35,484 bases of DNA, from the NCBI RefSeq assembly GCF_003950295.1, contig NZ_RHNP01000033.1:1-35484 (forward strand), written 5' to 3'. This document shows, in pieces, positions 1-9,231 of this stretch; the first letter of the stretch is position 1, and each line of letters opens with the position of its first letter. The stretch comes from Loigolactobacillus iwatensis. Its GTDB lineage: Bacteria > Bacillota > Bacilli > Lactobacillales > Lactobacillaceae. The notes beneath the pieces are model-generated. The model was not told the origin of the DNA. It ran no database searches and saw nothing but the letters and a program-made list of their open reading frames with translations. A program made the position numbers and the translations under genes.

Positions 1-36
1 CAATTAAAGATTGAATTGACGATATTGGTATACAAT

Positions 37-816
37 TTAGGCTTTTTTGATTTTATGACGAACTAGCACCACGCGTAGCTCGACCATTGCTCCCCAAATA
101 TTAGCAGACAAAAACAAAACAATGCCAATAGATAGTAATAAATCGATAATCATTTTCTTTTTATGATCTGTTCTAATAAATCCAATTATCATAAATGGTA
201 CTAATGCGCTGACACCAATTAGCGTACTTAAAACATGAACTTGAATAAGTATCGCCGTAACACTGACCAATAAGTATGGATTAATGGGTCTTTCAGTATT
301 TTTGATCATATTAATTGCAGACAAAAAAAGGTAAGGGAAGATAGCGGCCCCCCATGATGTAAAGGCCTGTTGCATTGTCCAAAATGAAACGGCGACAGAG
401 GACATGTACATTATTGCAATGCTAGTTGCATAGTATTCATTAATACTAACTTTTCTTGCTAGTAAAAGCATCCCTGTTCCACTAATAAAAAAAACAAAAA
501 AAGAAGTTACTACTTGATACTTAAACCAAGAACCCATTAGTAGCAATAAAAGACCATTTGCATAAGCAAAAAGTGGTCCATATAAAGCATTAACCACTCT
601 TGCCGTTTGTTGAAATCCATAAATAGACTGAAAATAACTAAAATGACCATGTTTAATTTGCATAGCGGCCTCATAAAACCTATTCATGTGAAAAAGCGAA
701 TCAGCCCCCAAAATAATCGAATGATCATATATTTGCGGCAACTGAATAATAATGGCAAATAAAGCCAAAACTAAAAAAGGAAGCACTTTAGTTTTGCGCC
801 AACTAATGTTATTCAT
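37..816 (-). CDS. Polytopic membrane protein of the polysaccharide locus, possibly truncated at its C terminus
   Basis: The 259-residue product has an N-terminal membrane segment (about residues 13-30) and several further hydrophobic helices. The loop after the first helix contains GADSLFHMNRFYE. This layout recalls the N-terminal half of large bacterial membrane proteins annotated as YfhO-like or 6-pyruvoyl-tetrahydropterin-synthase-related, which are usually over 500 residues. This product stops soon after NIWGAMVEL with a basic tail (RHKIKKA). The next frame stays open to the window edge, so a frameshift or early stop is possible. A good ribosome binding site (GGGAGG) precedes the ATG. It is the last gene of the glf-wzx-tagD group. 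The role is unknown, perhaps lipid-linked sugar modification or export. The family assignment is tentative. Confidence 0.55.
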   Translation of the reverse strand: MNNISWRKTKVLPFLVLALFAIIIQLPQIYDHSIILGADSLFHMNRFYEAAMQIKHGHFSYFQSIYGFQQTARVVNALYGPLFAYANGLLLLLMGSWFKYQVVTSFFVFFISGTGMLLLARKVSINEYYATSIAIMYMSSVAVSFWTMQQAFTSWGAAIFPYLFLSAINMIKNTERPINPYLLVSVTAILIQVHVLSTLIGVSALVPFMIIGFIRTDHKKKMIIDLLLSIGIVLFLSANIWGAMVELRVVLVRHKIKKA

Positions 817-875
817 TCAATTATCCTCCCTTTTTGAATGAGTAAACTTAAACTATTTTTTTCAACCTATACAAC

Positions 876-1277
876 CTATTTTGTCCTACCTTGAAGATTC
901 AAATCATGCTTAATCTTAGTAGTTGAAATACCCGTTGTTCGTGGTAAATAGATAACCTCACAATAGTCCTTCAAAAAATCAAATTGACCTTTCCAGTCGT
1001 CGCCCATCACAAACGTATCAACGTGGTATTTTTTAACATCATTAATCTTCTGATCCCAATTTTCTTCAGGAATAACTTGATCAACGTACCGAATAGCCTC
1101 CAAAATATACTTGCGGTGCGCATAACTATGGTAGGCCTCTTTATGCTTTATTGCGTTGAATTCATCAGTTGACAATCCAACGATTAGTTTATCGCCTAGT
1201 TGACTTGCCCGCTCTAAAAGACGAACGTGGCCCCAATGAAGTAAATCAAATGTTCCATAAGTAATAACAGTTTTCAC
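876..1277 (-). CDS. tagD: Glycerol-3-phosphate cytidylyltransferase
   Basis: TagD makes CDP-glycerol from CTP and sn-glycerol 3-phosphate in the cytoplasm. The 133-residue length is typical of the family. Nucleotidyltransferase signatures are complete: TYGTFDLLHWGH with HxGH at residues 14-17, GDDWKG at 92-97, and RTTGISTT at 113-120. The start is GTG, preceded by AAAGGAG at a normal distance. The gene lies between the flippase and a membrane protein. In this locus the CDP-glycerol is most plausibly used by the glycerophosphotransferase at 5179-6402, decorating a polysaccharide or building a teichoic-acid-like polymer. Confidence 0.95.
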   Translation of the reverse strand: MKTVITYGTFDLLHWGHVRLLERASQLGDKLIVGLSTDEFNAIKHKEAYHSYAHRKYILEAIRYVDQVIPEENWDQKINDVKKYHVDTFVMGDDWKGQFDFLKDYCEVIYLPRTTGISTTKIKHDLNLQGRTK

Positions 1278-1295
1278 GCTTCTATCTCCTTTAAC

Positions 1296-2717
1296 TTAAT
1301 GCCGCGAACCCACGAAATCCTTCACGGTGGTCATAATCTTCGGCCGTAAAATCACCATGAACAGTCCGTAAATGACAATGCCGACACCAACTTCAAGAAC
1401 TAGGTTAACGGCGCCAAATGGCAGGTGTAAATTCATGGCAAAGACAACGGCAAACATCACTACCCCAGCGAGTAAATATTTCCAAAAACTGGTAAATAAA
1501 CGACTAAGCGACGCCTGTTTGCGAATAACGTACAACTGATAAAAAGCAACACTGGCTTCAGAGACAACGGTAGAAATCGCCGCTCCAACGGCACCCCACT
1601 TAATAATCAACGGGATGTTAAGCAGTAAATTAACAACGGCACCAATGGTTACGGACACCGTGTACTCACGGTTATGGTTAGTGGGCAGCAAATACTGTGT
1701 GCCAATGGCGTTACTCCACGCTATGAACAGGATAACCGGCGCCTCGCACATCAGCAAAGTACTAGTAGCCGCAAACTTAGGTCCAAAGAACCAAGTCGCA
1801 AACTTAGGCGCAATCGCGGCCAAACCAAACATCATTGGAATTGACGCAAAAGTGACAAAATCAAAGGTCGTATACAAATAAGAATTTACCTTTTTCATAT
1901 TACCTTGAGCAAAGGTGTGGGCAACTCGCGGCAACATTACGGTACCTGTCGCCGTCACAATGGCCAGTACCATTTTAACAATCTTATCCGAATTATCGAA
2001 AAAGCCTGCTGCCGTGACACTATCAAATTGGCCCAACATCGTTTTGTTTAACACTAAGTAAATCTGTGTGGCCACTTGGGGCACAAATAAAACCAGTGCC
2101 GGTCGAAAATGCCGCCAAATATTCAAGTGGTGGAACATCCCTGGCACCAAGCGTTTGCGCAGATACGGCCACAACGTGATGTTACCAACCAGCTGGGAAG
2201 CACCGATAATTAAAATGTACAGTGCTGTATCACTGGCCGTTTTAACAAAACTAAAGATTAAAACAACAGACAAAATCTTAACCAGCATATTCCGCAAAAC
2301 AGTTGTTCGAAAATCTTCGGTTCCCATAAAGAACCACGAAATATCAAACGCCGCCGCAATTAGCTGGAAAGACTGCATGACTAAATAATTATGGTATTTA
2401 TGGACAATGGCCAAGTAGCCCATAAAAATAACAATGGCCCCTAAAATGGCAATTATCCGCAGACTCTCAATTTCCCAGAAAGTCTTAGTTAACTTGGCCG
2501 GATCATCCCGGTGGTACGCAATTTCGCGGTTACCGTAGAGATTGATCCCAATGCTACCGAATAAGACAAAATACTGGATAATTGAATTTGTATAGGCGTT
2601 GATTCCAACACCTTCTGGGCCTAAAACCCGGGAAATATAGGGTGTCGTAATCAAGGGAACGAGAATCAGAAATAACTGATAACTCGCATTATACAAATAG
2701 TTTTTAACGACCTTCAT
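1296..2717 (-). CDS. wzx: Wzx-type polysaccharide flippase (MOP/PST superfamily)
   Basis: A 473-residue protein with about 12-14 hydrophobic helices. It begins KNYLYNASYQLF, followed by PLITTPYISRVLGPEGVGINAY, the N-terminal pattern of PST/Wzx oligosaccharide transporters of Gram-positive capsule loci. It would flip undecaprenyl-pyrophosphate-linked repeat units across the membrane. The ATG is three bases after the glf stop codon, so it is probably co-transcribed and perhaps translationally coupled to glf. The symbol reflects class and context, not recognised orthology. Confidence 0.9.
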   Translation of the reverse strand: MKVVKNYLYNASYQLFLILVPLITTPYISRVLGPEGVGINAYTNSIIQYFVLFGSIGINLYGNREIAYHRDDPAKLTKTFWEIESLRIIAILGAIVIFMGYLAIVHKYHNYLVMQSFQLIAAAFDISWFFMGTEDFRTTVLRNMLVKILSVVLIFSFVKTASDTALYILIIGASQLVGNITLWPYLRKRLVPGMFHHLNIWRHFRPALVLFVPQVATQIYLVLNKTMLGQFDSVTAAGFFDNSDKIVKMVLAIVTATGTVMLPRVAHTFAQGNMKKVNSYLYTTFDFVTFASIPMMFGLAAIAPKFATWFFGPKFAATSTLLMCEAPVILFIAWSNAIGTQYLLPTNHNREYTVSVTIGAVVNLLLNIPLIIKWGAVGAAISTVVSEASVAFYQLYVIRKQASLSRLFTSFWKYLLAGVVMFAVVFAMNLHLPFGAVNLVLEVGVGIVIYGLFMVILRPKIMTTVKDFVGSRH

Positions 2718-2720
2718 AAA

Positions 2721-3839
2721 TTAATCACTGAATTCCTTTTTGACGGTGGTCAAAGCAGTCTGGATCACTTGGTGCATATCGTAATATTTATACTGACCTA
2801 AACGGCCACCAAAAACGACGTTGGGCTGCGTTGCCGCTAGTTCTTTATACTGTGCAAATAAACCATTGTTTTCTTTATTGTTAACTGGGTAATAAGGTTC
2901 GTCGCCTTTTTGCCAAGTCTTTGGAAATTCCTTAGTGATAATTGTTTTCTTCTTGTTACCCCGGGCGAATTCGAAGTGCTTGTGTTCGATAATCCGCGTA
3001 TACGGCGTTTCAGCGTCTGTATAGTTAACCACAGCGTTACCTTGATAGTTAGGTTGATCTAATTCTTCAGTTTCAAAATGCAAACTACGGTATTCCAGCG
3101 TACCCAATTGATAATCGAAGTATTGATCAATCATGCCCGTGAAAATTACCTTTGGCGAATCCTTTAAGTACTGCGCTTTATTAGCGAAGAAATCAACGCC
3201 CGTTTCAACGGTAATCTTATCGTCGGCCAACATTTTTTCGATAATCTGCGTATAACCACCAATTGGGATACCTTGGTAGGCATCGTTAAAGTAATTATTA
3301 TCGTAAGTTAACCGAACGGGCAAGCGGCGAATAATGAAAGCTGGTAAGTCAGTTGCCTTTTTACCCCACTGCTTTTCAGTGTAGCCCTTAACCAATTTTT
3401 CGTAGACATCCCGCCCAATCAGAGAAATCGCCTGTTCTTCCAAGTTAGCTGGCTTTTTACCGGCCATTTCTTGGCGCTGTTCGTCAATCTTAGCCTGAGC
3501 TTCTTCAGGAGTAATGACGCCCCACATTTTATTGAAGGTATTCATGTTAAATGGCATATTAAAGATTTCGCCCTTATAGTTAGCGATGGGACTGTTGGTG
3601 TAGCGGTTAAATTCCGCAAACTGATTAACGTAGTCCCAAATATCCTTGTTGCTGGTATGGAAAATGTGGGCGCCGTAAACGTGAACGTTAATGCCGTCAA
3701 CGTTCTTAGTGTAAATATGACCACCAATATGATCTTCCTTCTCAATTACCTTAACCGTTTTACCCCGTTTTGCCGCTTCGTACGCAAAAGTTGCGCCGAA
3801 CAAACCAGCACCAACTACTAAATAATCATAATGAGCCAT
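2721..3839 (-). CDS. glf: UDP-galactopyranose mutase
   Basis: Glf is a FAD enzyme that converts UDP-galactopyranose to UDP-galactofuranose. The 372-residue protein has the N-terminal dinucleotide-binding motif (GAGLFGA, G10-x-G12-xx-G15), then KVIEKEDHIGGH, and later GYTEKQWGKKA and GGRLGQYKYYDM, all typical of bacterial Glf. AGGAGG precedes the ATG. It heads the glf-wzx-tagD-membrane-protein group and has its own upstream intergenic region. Its presence implies galactofuranose in the polymer, consistent with the GlfT2-like glycosyltransferase at 6410-7312. Confidence 0.97.
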   Translation of the reverse strand: MAHYDYLVVGAGLFGATFAYEAAKRGKTVKVIEKEDHIGGHIYTKNVDGINVHVYGAHIFHTSNKDIWDYVNQFAEFNRYTNSPIANYKGEIFNMPFNMNTFNKMWGVITPEEAQAKIDEQRQEMAGKKPANLEEQAISLIGRDVYEKLVKGYTEKQWGKKATDLPAFIIRRLPVRLTYDNNYFNDAYQGIPIGGYTQIIEKMLADDKITVETGVDFFANKAQYLKDSPKVIFTGMIDQYFDYQLGTLEYRSLHFETEELDQPNYQGNAVVNYTDAETPYTRIIEHKHFEFARGNKKKTIITKEFPKTWQKGDEPYYPVNNKENNGLFAQYKELAATQPNVVFGGRLGQYKYYDMHQVIQTALTTVKKEFSD

Positions 3840-4306
3840 TATTTAAATTCCTCCTGAATTATATTATCACTTAAAACATTATTGATACATACGCTATTAT
3901 TATACAGAAACTAAGTTAAAATAACAGTTTAATTCTATAACTAAACCAGTATTTAAACTTTTTTAGTAAATGAACAAAAATGAACAAAATAAATTTTTAT
4001 TACCACTCAAAACCAAATTAATTGCCCGTAAATAAAAAATATTGAAATTACATTAACTAACCAGTACTATAAATGCGATCAAATCTGATTAAATACGCCT
4101 AGATTGCTAATCGCATTATTTAAACAAACACAATAATGAGTTTGACGTCCTTCAATGATTCTCTCTAGCATAGAATACCTTCTTTCTTATATATTTTTAA
4201 TGATAATGATCATAACACGCTTTACAACTCAAAAAAAAGCATGCAAATCTTTTTTATGTTACTCTATTAAGGTTAGGTTGATAAAATTACTTATTTCGGG
4301 TGAATT
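3840..4306. promoter_or_regulatory. Divergent intergenic region between glf and licD
   Basis: This 467-bp AT-rich gap separates the divergent glf (minus) and licD (plus) genes and must hold both promoters. Several TATAAT-like hexamers are visible on the glf side (near 3880-3905), but I cannot choose a promoter pair with confidence. The clearest structure is a hairpin: AATGCGAT (4072-4079) pairs with ATCGCATT (4110-4117), and an inner AATCT/AGATT stem (4082-4086 with 4101-4105) lies inside it. No coding sequence is supported here. Confidence 0.5.
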
Positions 4307-5131
4307 ATGAAAAAAATAACGCAACAAGACGAAAAAAGGATTATGCTCGAATTGTTGATCTATCTAGATCAGCTTTGCCGAACAAATGGGATCGAATATT
4401 CACTTTGTGGGGGGACACTTCTTGGAGCTATTCGTCACGGTGGCTTCATTCCATGGGATGATGATGCTGATTTAATGCTGACTCGTCCTAATTATGAAAA
4501 GTTAAGACAGCTACTTCAACAAAAAAAGAATTCACGATATTCTTTAGTGCAGCCAAAAGATCCAAATTATTTTTACAGCTATCTCAAAGTATTTGATACT
4601 CGAACGATTATTCAAACGCGATATAAATTAGATACATTAGATCCCTTTGGCGTCTTTGTTGATATTTTCCCGGTTGATGGTGTACCTAATAAACCAAAAT
4701 TACAGCCATTTGTTGATCAATTAGCAAATTACGAAAAAATGATGAATACCGCGCCGTGTTTTTATTATTCATCTCACTCACGTTTTAAGGCCGTTGCTAA
4801 AAGTTTGTTGCTTTTACCTGATCATTTAAAAGCAACACAACATGGACATGATATGGCCTACTGGCGACAGCAAATGCTTGAATTACAGGAAAAGTATCCC
4901 TTTGGTTCCACAAAATTAGCTGGTTACGTTCTTAGCGAATTTCGTGAACGGGAAGCAATGGCAACCGAAATCTTTATTGGAACTGAAAATACCAGCTTCG
5001 AAAAACGAGAATTTCGCCGCATCAAACACTATCATGATTATTTAACCGCCTTATATGGGGACTATACAAAATTACCGGCCAAAAAGGATCGGGTTACAAA
5101 GCATCCATACAAACTTTTCTGGAAGAATTAA
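4307..5131 (+). CDS. licD: LicD-family phosphotransferase
   Basis: LicD enzymes transfer phosphocholine from CDP-choline, or a related phospho-alcohol, onto cell-surface glycans. The 274-residue protein carries the family core CGGTLLGAIRH...GFIPWDDDAD at residues 34-55, with the metal-binding DDD, then FVDIFPVDGVP. It lacks a signal peptide or membrane helix, as expected for a cytoplasmic-face enzyme. It is the only plus-strand gene inside the polysaccharide locus and converges on the glycerophosphotransferase. With the lic operon at 13.4-16.9 kb the natural substrate is CDP-choline, but TagD also supplies CDP-glycerol, and some LicD homologues may use glycerol phosphate. Family confident; donor inferred. 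Confidence 0.92.
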   Translation: MKKITQQDEKRIMLELLIYLDQLCRTNGIEYSLCGGTLLGAIRHGGFIPWDDDADLMLTRPNYEKLRQLLQQKKNSRYSLVQPKDPNYFYSYLKVFDTRTIIQTRYKLDTLDPFGVFVDIFPVDGVPNKPKLQPFVDQLANYEKMMNTAPCFYYSSHSRFKAVAKSLLLLPDHLKATQHGHDMAYWRQQMLELQEKYPFGSTKLAGYVLSEFREREAMATEIFIGTENTSFEKREFRRIKHYHDYLTALYGDYTKLPAKKDRVTKHPYKLFWKN

Positions 5132-5141
5132 AATATTATTG

Positions 5142-5186
5142 CACATTAAAAAGGACTAAGACAAAATCTTAGTCCTTTTTAATGTG
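5142..5186. terminator. Bidirectional intrinsic terminator between licD and the glycerophosphotransferase gene
   Basis: A perfect 20-bp inverted repeat (5142-5161 with 5167-5186) has a 5-nt loop and AT-rich outer arms giving a U tract in both directions. It lies 10 bp after licD and overlaps the stop codon of the convergent gene (5179-5181), so one hairpin can end both transcripts. Confidence 0.9.
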
Positions 5187-6402
5187 ATTCAATATAGTCA
5201 ATTATCTCAGTAGTCGCAGTTATTTGCTTGGGCTGATACTTAGCGGCAAATGCTTTTGCCTGTTTGGAAAGGGTTGAATAGTCCGCTGTACCTAATTCTG
5301 CTAAATACGCGTATAACTTCGACGTACTAGTAAAACTTGGTAAAAGGTTTCCGGCGGGATTCATGTATAAACCGCGTCTTTTAATGTACACCTGCAAATC
5401 GGCCTGTAAGAGCAAGATTGGTTTGCCTAAAATAGCAAAATCAAACATCAAACTTGAATAATCCGTCACCAAAATATCCGCAATTTGAAAAAGATCATTG
5501 ATCTGAGGATAGTCGGTTACGTCATAAACAAAAGTACTATCCTGTGCCGGTTGCTTACTCAGCCGGTTATCCGCAACGTAGTAATGGCTGCGGTTTAAAA
5601 TAACATACCGCTGTTTAATCCGCGTCAAAGTTGCAGTGTCTAAGCCTGTTGGATCCAAAGAAGCATTTTTATACTGGTAATGCTTAACTTCAAAATCACG
5701 AAAGGTTGGTCCGTATAAAACAACCTTTTTATCTAACGGAACACCCAATTTTTGTTTGAGCGCCGTAACTTGTTGTTGAGTAAACTTCTGCTGTAGGCTT
5801 TCATTACGCGGTAAGCCAACTTGATGAATTTGTTGAGCCGACCTAGGAAAAATGTGGGCAAAAATTTGGCCATCATAGTCATTACAAGCACATAAATAAT
5901 CAAACTGAACTTGACTGAACCATTTAGTGGCAAAATTCTGTTCTAGCTCGTCACCACCTAAATATTTCAGTGGAATACCGTGCCAAGTGTTAATGTAAAC
6001 GTGGCCAGCACGAGGAACTGAAACCTGACGAACGAGCTCAATGGTTGAGTTACTCACCCAGTACTTGGCCTTTAATAAATAATAGACGTGGGCAACCGAA
6101 TTATCGCGAACCAAAAACCGTGGATCGACTTCTGGCATTTTGCTAAAATCATCAATTAACCAGTACATTCGATAACCCTTAAAACGCTGATCCCTAGTCA
6201 TTTTTTCGTAAATAACGCGGGTGGAATCATTATACGAACTCCCATAGAAACTATTAAAAAGGATCGTTTTCTTATCCGCGTGAACAAACAGACGAAGAAC
6301 ACCAATTACGATTCGGTAAAAAAGCCGGCGAAACCCATTAAGTATCACAAATAAGCCCGTCATTTCACGAATTAACCGTCGAAATCGTTTAATTGAAATC
6401 AC
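5179..6402 (-). CDS. CDP-glycerol:poly(glycerophosphate) glycerophosphotransferase family protein (TagB/TagF-like)
   Basis: It transfers glycerol phosphate from CDP-glycerol at the inner membrane face. The 407-residue protein has the TagB/TagF-family histidine motif NTWHGIPLKYLG (H141), VVLYGPTFRD at about 228-237, NRSHY near 270 and ILVTDYSSLMFDF with TDYSS at 313-317. The length matches TagB-type single-domain enzymes rather than bifunctional TagF. The start used is GTG, only 8 bp after the previous stop, with a weak ribosome binding site, so the start is uncertain. It is the last gene of the long polysaccharide operon. TagD in the neighbouring group supplies its donor. Confidence 0.92.
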   Translation of the reverse strand: MISIKRFRRLIREMTGLFVILNGFRRLFYRIVIGVLRLFVHADKKTILFNSFYGSSYNDSTRVIYEKMTRDQRFKGYRMYWLIDDFSKMPEVDPRFLVRDNSVAHVYYLLKAKYWVSNSTIELVRQVSVPRAGHVYINTWHGIPLKYLGGDELEQNFATKWFSQVQFDYLCACNDYDGQIFAHIFPRSAQQIHQVGLPRNESLQQKFTQQQVTALKQKLGVPLDKKVVLYGPTFRDFEVKHYQYKNASLDPTGLDTATLTRIKQRYVILNRSHYYVADNRLSKQPAQDSTFVYDVTDYPQINDLFQIADILVTDYSSLMFDFAILGKPILLLQADLQVYIKRRGLYMNPAGNLLPSFTSTSKLYAYLAELGTADYSTLSKQAKAFAAKYQPKQITATTEIIDYIESH

Positions 6403-6409
6403 CTACTTT

Positions 6410-7312
6410 TTAGTCTTTTAAATCACTCAGATCAACTTGCTCAATTTTAGGATTAAACGATAAACCTGCCATTGTTCCCTTAAAAATCACTTTTAGTTTC
6501 ATCAAACGATGGCTATTTTTACCAAATAGAACACGCCGTACCGAATTTAAGACAAAAAGGAATTCATAAGCAGAGGTTTCAAAGCCCTTATGCCGTGCTG
6601 TAAAATGCCGGTTGCGAAATGAATAATAGTATCGCGCAATCCGTTTAGGATTATTTTCTAACGCAATATTAACACTCTTATTCTCCGCCATTTTATGAAT
6701 AACGACACTCTTATTAACTAAGTAACAGTTAAAGTACTTGGAAACCCGATTAGTATATTCAACATCGTCACCCCAGATAAAGAAATCTGTAATTGGATAA
6801 CCAACTTTTATTACTGCGGTACGAGCTACCATACAAGAAACAAATGAGGCCGCCTTAACTGCAACAACATCCTCATCCAGTGCTCCTGTCCAATTCTTAG
6901 CCAAAGTTGGTATGTTCATTGCGCTAGGTTCACCATTGGTCCACTTAACATTACTACATAAAAAACCAAGATGCGTTAGTTTATCGGTCTTACTCAACAT
7001 CTTTTCTAGAGCGGTTTTCGTTGGAATCGTATCATCATCCATAATCCAGGCAAAATCATCTTGTGTGTGTTTAATAAACGTTTTTAACCCCGCATTAAAC
7101 CCCCCGGCACCCCCAATATTACGAGGTAACCGAACATAATTAATTCGACCTTGCTGGCTTAATACCGTCAGATAATCCTGCGTTGTCTGCTCACTAGCAT
7201 TATCAATCACAATAATGTGATTTAAAGGGTGTGTTTGATTAAAAAGTGCCTGTAAACATTCCTTAAGTAAATCAAGTTTATTATACGTTACAACTAGCGC
7301 TGCTACCTTCAT
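6410..7312 (-). CDS. Family 2 glycosyltransferase, galactofuranosyltransferase-like
   Basis: A 300-residue GT-A enzyme. It has VAALVVTYN at the N terminus, IDNAS at 36-40, the nucleotide-sugar/metal motif WIMDDDT (D92-D94), and FFIWGDDVEYTNR further on. NIGGAGGFN plus a WxDDxEY motif is typical of the GlfT2/RfbF-like branch that uses UDP-galactofuranose. With glf in the locus, transfer of galactofuranose is the best guess. An upstream in-frame ATG at 7330 exists. I prefer the ATG at 7312 because AGGAAG lies at the right distance and the protein then starts directly with the GT2 strand. Confidence 0.88.
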   Translation of the reverse strand: MKVAALVVTYNKLDLLKECLQALFNQTHPLNHIIVIDNASEQTTQDYLTVLSQQGRINYVRLPRNIGGAGGFNAGLKTFIKHTQDDFAWIMDDDTIPTKTALEKMLSKTDKLTHLGFLCSNVKWTNGEPSAMNIPTLAKNWTGALDEDVVAVKAASFVSCMVARTAVIKVGYPITDFFIWGDDVEYTNRVSKYFNCYLVNKSVVIHKMAENKSVNIALENNPKRIARYYYSFRNRHFTARHKGFETSAYEFLFVLNSVRRVLFGKNSHRLMKLKVIFKGTMAGLSFNPKIEQVDLSDLKD

Positions 7313-7339
7313 TTTCAACTTCCTATCCATTATCTACCC

Positions 7340-8461
7340 TTACTGATACAGGGCGTGTATTGCCTTCACCGTCTGCTTTTCATCATAGCCTAATCGACGC
7401 AACGCAGCAATATGTCCCTGCCGCCGCTCGCTATTTTGATGTTGCCCAATCACTTCTGCCCATTGATTCGCAGATTTGGATAACGAGATTGGAAAAACAA
7501 TCTCGTGGTCATAGCGATCTAATGGTATTTCTGCGGAAGGGAAAATAGTTAAACCAGCAGCCTGAGCCTCGACAAAAACCATACTCAAACCCTCATGTAA
7601 TGATGGAAAAATTAAATAATCCATTACCTGATATAAATCAGCCATATCAGAACGCCGGCCTAAAAATTGGACCTGATCAGTTAGTTTTGCCGCCTTAACT
7701 TGCTGTTTAAGCAGCGTTTCAAGTGGTCCTGTTCCGATTAAATACAGAATAGCTTGTGGGTCTTGGACCGCAATTTTAGCAAAAATCTTAATTAAGAATT
7801 GCTGATTTTTCCGCTTTTCGAAAACACCTACATTAGCGTAAACGTGTTTGCCATCCAAGTTAGCTGCTTGACGTAGCCGCCGTCGCTTTTCAGGATCAAA
7901 ATTAAACTTGGCCAAATTAATACCGTTGCGAATTAGGTGATAACGCTGTCGTTTAACAATTGAACCGGTAAACAGCCATTGTGCAGCCTCTTTGGACACT
8001 GCCACAAAATCAGTAGCTACAAAATGACAAACATACCACTTGCCAAAATTATGTAGTAACTTTAAAACGCGTAATTTAGCTGCTGAACCATCCGTTCCAA
8101 AATAAGTATTGTGGGAATGAAGGGTTATTTGCTTAGCACCATAATGCTTGGCCATCATTAACGGCAAAAAGTTCCACATTGCTGAATAATTAAAGTGAAC
8201 TGCATCATAGCGACCTCGATTTGCCTTCAAAAATTGGTGCCAAGCCTTTAAATGACTGTGTAATCCCTGATTGGCCGCCGGAATAACGGTCATTGGCCAG
8301 CCATATTTTGCCTCAATCTCCGCCTTCATTTCGGACGAACCAGCATTAGCCAACGCCTCAAACTGAATTTGTTGATCATTAATATTACCAAAAGCGTTCA
8401 AAATAAACGAAGTGACGCCGCTGCCATGTAGAAAGTCACCAACTATTAGGACCCTTTTCAT
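7340..8461 (-). CDS. Family 4-type (GT-B) glycosyltransferase
   Basis: A 373-residue GT-B protein. It starts KRVLIVGDFLHGSGVTSFI, as in GT4 enzymes with a glycine-rich acceptor loop. In the C-terminal half are NVGVFEKRKNQ (about 210-220), LIGTGPL and the GT4 signature SLHEGLSMVFVEAQAAGL with E290 and E298. It should add one sugar of the polysaccharide repeat on the cytoplasmic membrane face. Its ATG overlaps the stop of the DUF4422 gene by 4 bp (ATGA), indicating translational coupling. Donor and acceptor cannot be read from the sequence. Confidence 0.92.
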   Translation of the reverse strand: MKRVLIVGDFLHGSGVTSFILNAFGNINDQQIQFEALANAGSSEMKAEIEAKYGWPMTVIPAANQGLHSHLKAWHQFLKANRGRYDAVHFNYSAMWNFLPLMMAKHYGAKQITLHSHNTYFGTDGSAAKLRVLKLLHNFGKWYVCHFVATDFVAVSKEAAQWLFTGSIVKRQRYHLIRNGINLAKFNFDPEKRRRLRQAANLDGKHVYANVGVFEKRKNQQFLIKIFAKIAVQDPQAILYLIGTGPLETLLKQQVKAAKLTDQVQFLGRRSDMADLYQVMDYLIFPSLHEGLSMVFVEAQAAGLTIFPSAEIPLDRYDHEIVFPISLSKSANQWAEVIGQHQNSERRQGHIAALRRLGYDEKQTVKAIHALYQ

Positions 8462-9231
8462 GGTTTGGCGCTCCGACCAAAAAATTTACGCAATAAAAAA
8501 TTGCCGCCCTTTTTAAACCAATTTTGCTTTTCCATGAAAACAAACGGTACTTCAGTCGTTTTATACTGTAAATTTTGGGCTAACCAAACATCTAACAGTC
8601 GTTCACTAACAAAACCGTAAACTCGAGTTTCGTAACTATCATACCCGGTGATATCAAGTTGTTTCTCCAGCTTTGTTAAAATATCAAATAACCAAGTACA
8701 GTACTCGTTAAATGGCTGTTTTTTCATAATGAACATATTAAACATGTGGGCCGAAGTCCGCTTCATTGCTTGATCAAAGTCGGCCAAATAACTAGGATAG
8801 TCGCGAGCAATGATTTGGCGAGTAAGCTCTAATGGCTCAGCGTGATGGGCGTGAATGTAATGGGAATAGTTAGTTTCAATATAGTATTTGCGTCTAGTTG
8901 GCAAAACCACATCGTGCTCAACTAATAATGAATCCACTTGGTCCTGCGTTAAAATACTAGTCAAACTTCTTTTCGGCCGAAGGCTAAAATAGCGACGATA
9001 GTGAACCAAACCAATCGCATCAGCATCTAAATTTTTCCATGCCCAATAGACCGCCGTTAATTCATTATAGTGAGCATTTTTTGCAGAAATATTATCACCA
9101 GTATTATCACCCTGAAAAGTTTGGTTAACGTTAGGATGCAGAGCCTTCCCTACAAAAATGGGTAAATACAAATTACTATCGCTGGGCATTACATAATTTT
9201 TATGAGCTGCTACTAATATTTTAACGTTCAA
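8458..9231 (-). CDS. DUF4422 putative glycosyltransferase
   Basis: The 257-residue protein begins VKILVAAHKNY and contains SAKNAHYNELTAVYWAWKN and IGLVHYRRYFS, hallmarks of DUF4422 proteins of capsule and exopolysaccharide loci, which are presumed glycosyltransferases. The start is TTG, with AAGGAG seven bases upstream. The ribosome binding site and start lie inside the end of wzy (11-bp overlap), and the stop overlaps the next gene, so three genes are coupled. The sugar specificity is unknown. Confidence 0.9.
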   Translation of the reverse strand: MNVKILVAAHKNYVMPSDSNLYLPIFVGKALHPNVNQTFQGDNTGDNISAKNAHYNELTAVYWAWKNLDADAIGLVHYRRYFSLRPKRSLTSILTQDQVDSLLVEHDVVLPTRRKYYIETNYSHYIHAHHAEPLELTRQIIARDYPSYLADFDQAMKRTSAHMFNMFIMKKQPFNEYCTWLFDILTKLEKQLDITGYDSYETRVYGFVSERLLDVWLAQNLQYKTTEVPFVFMEKQNWFKKGGNFLLRKFFGRSAKP

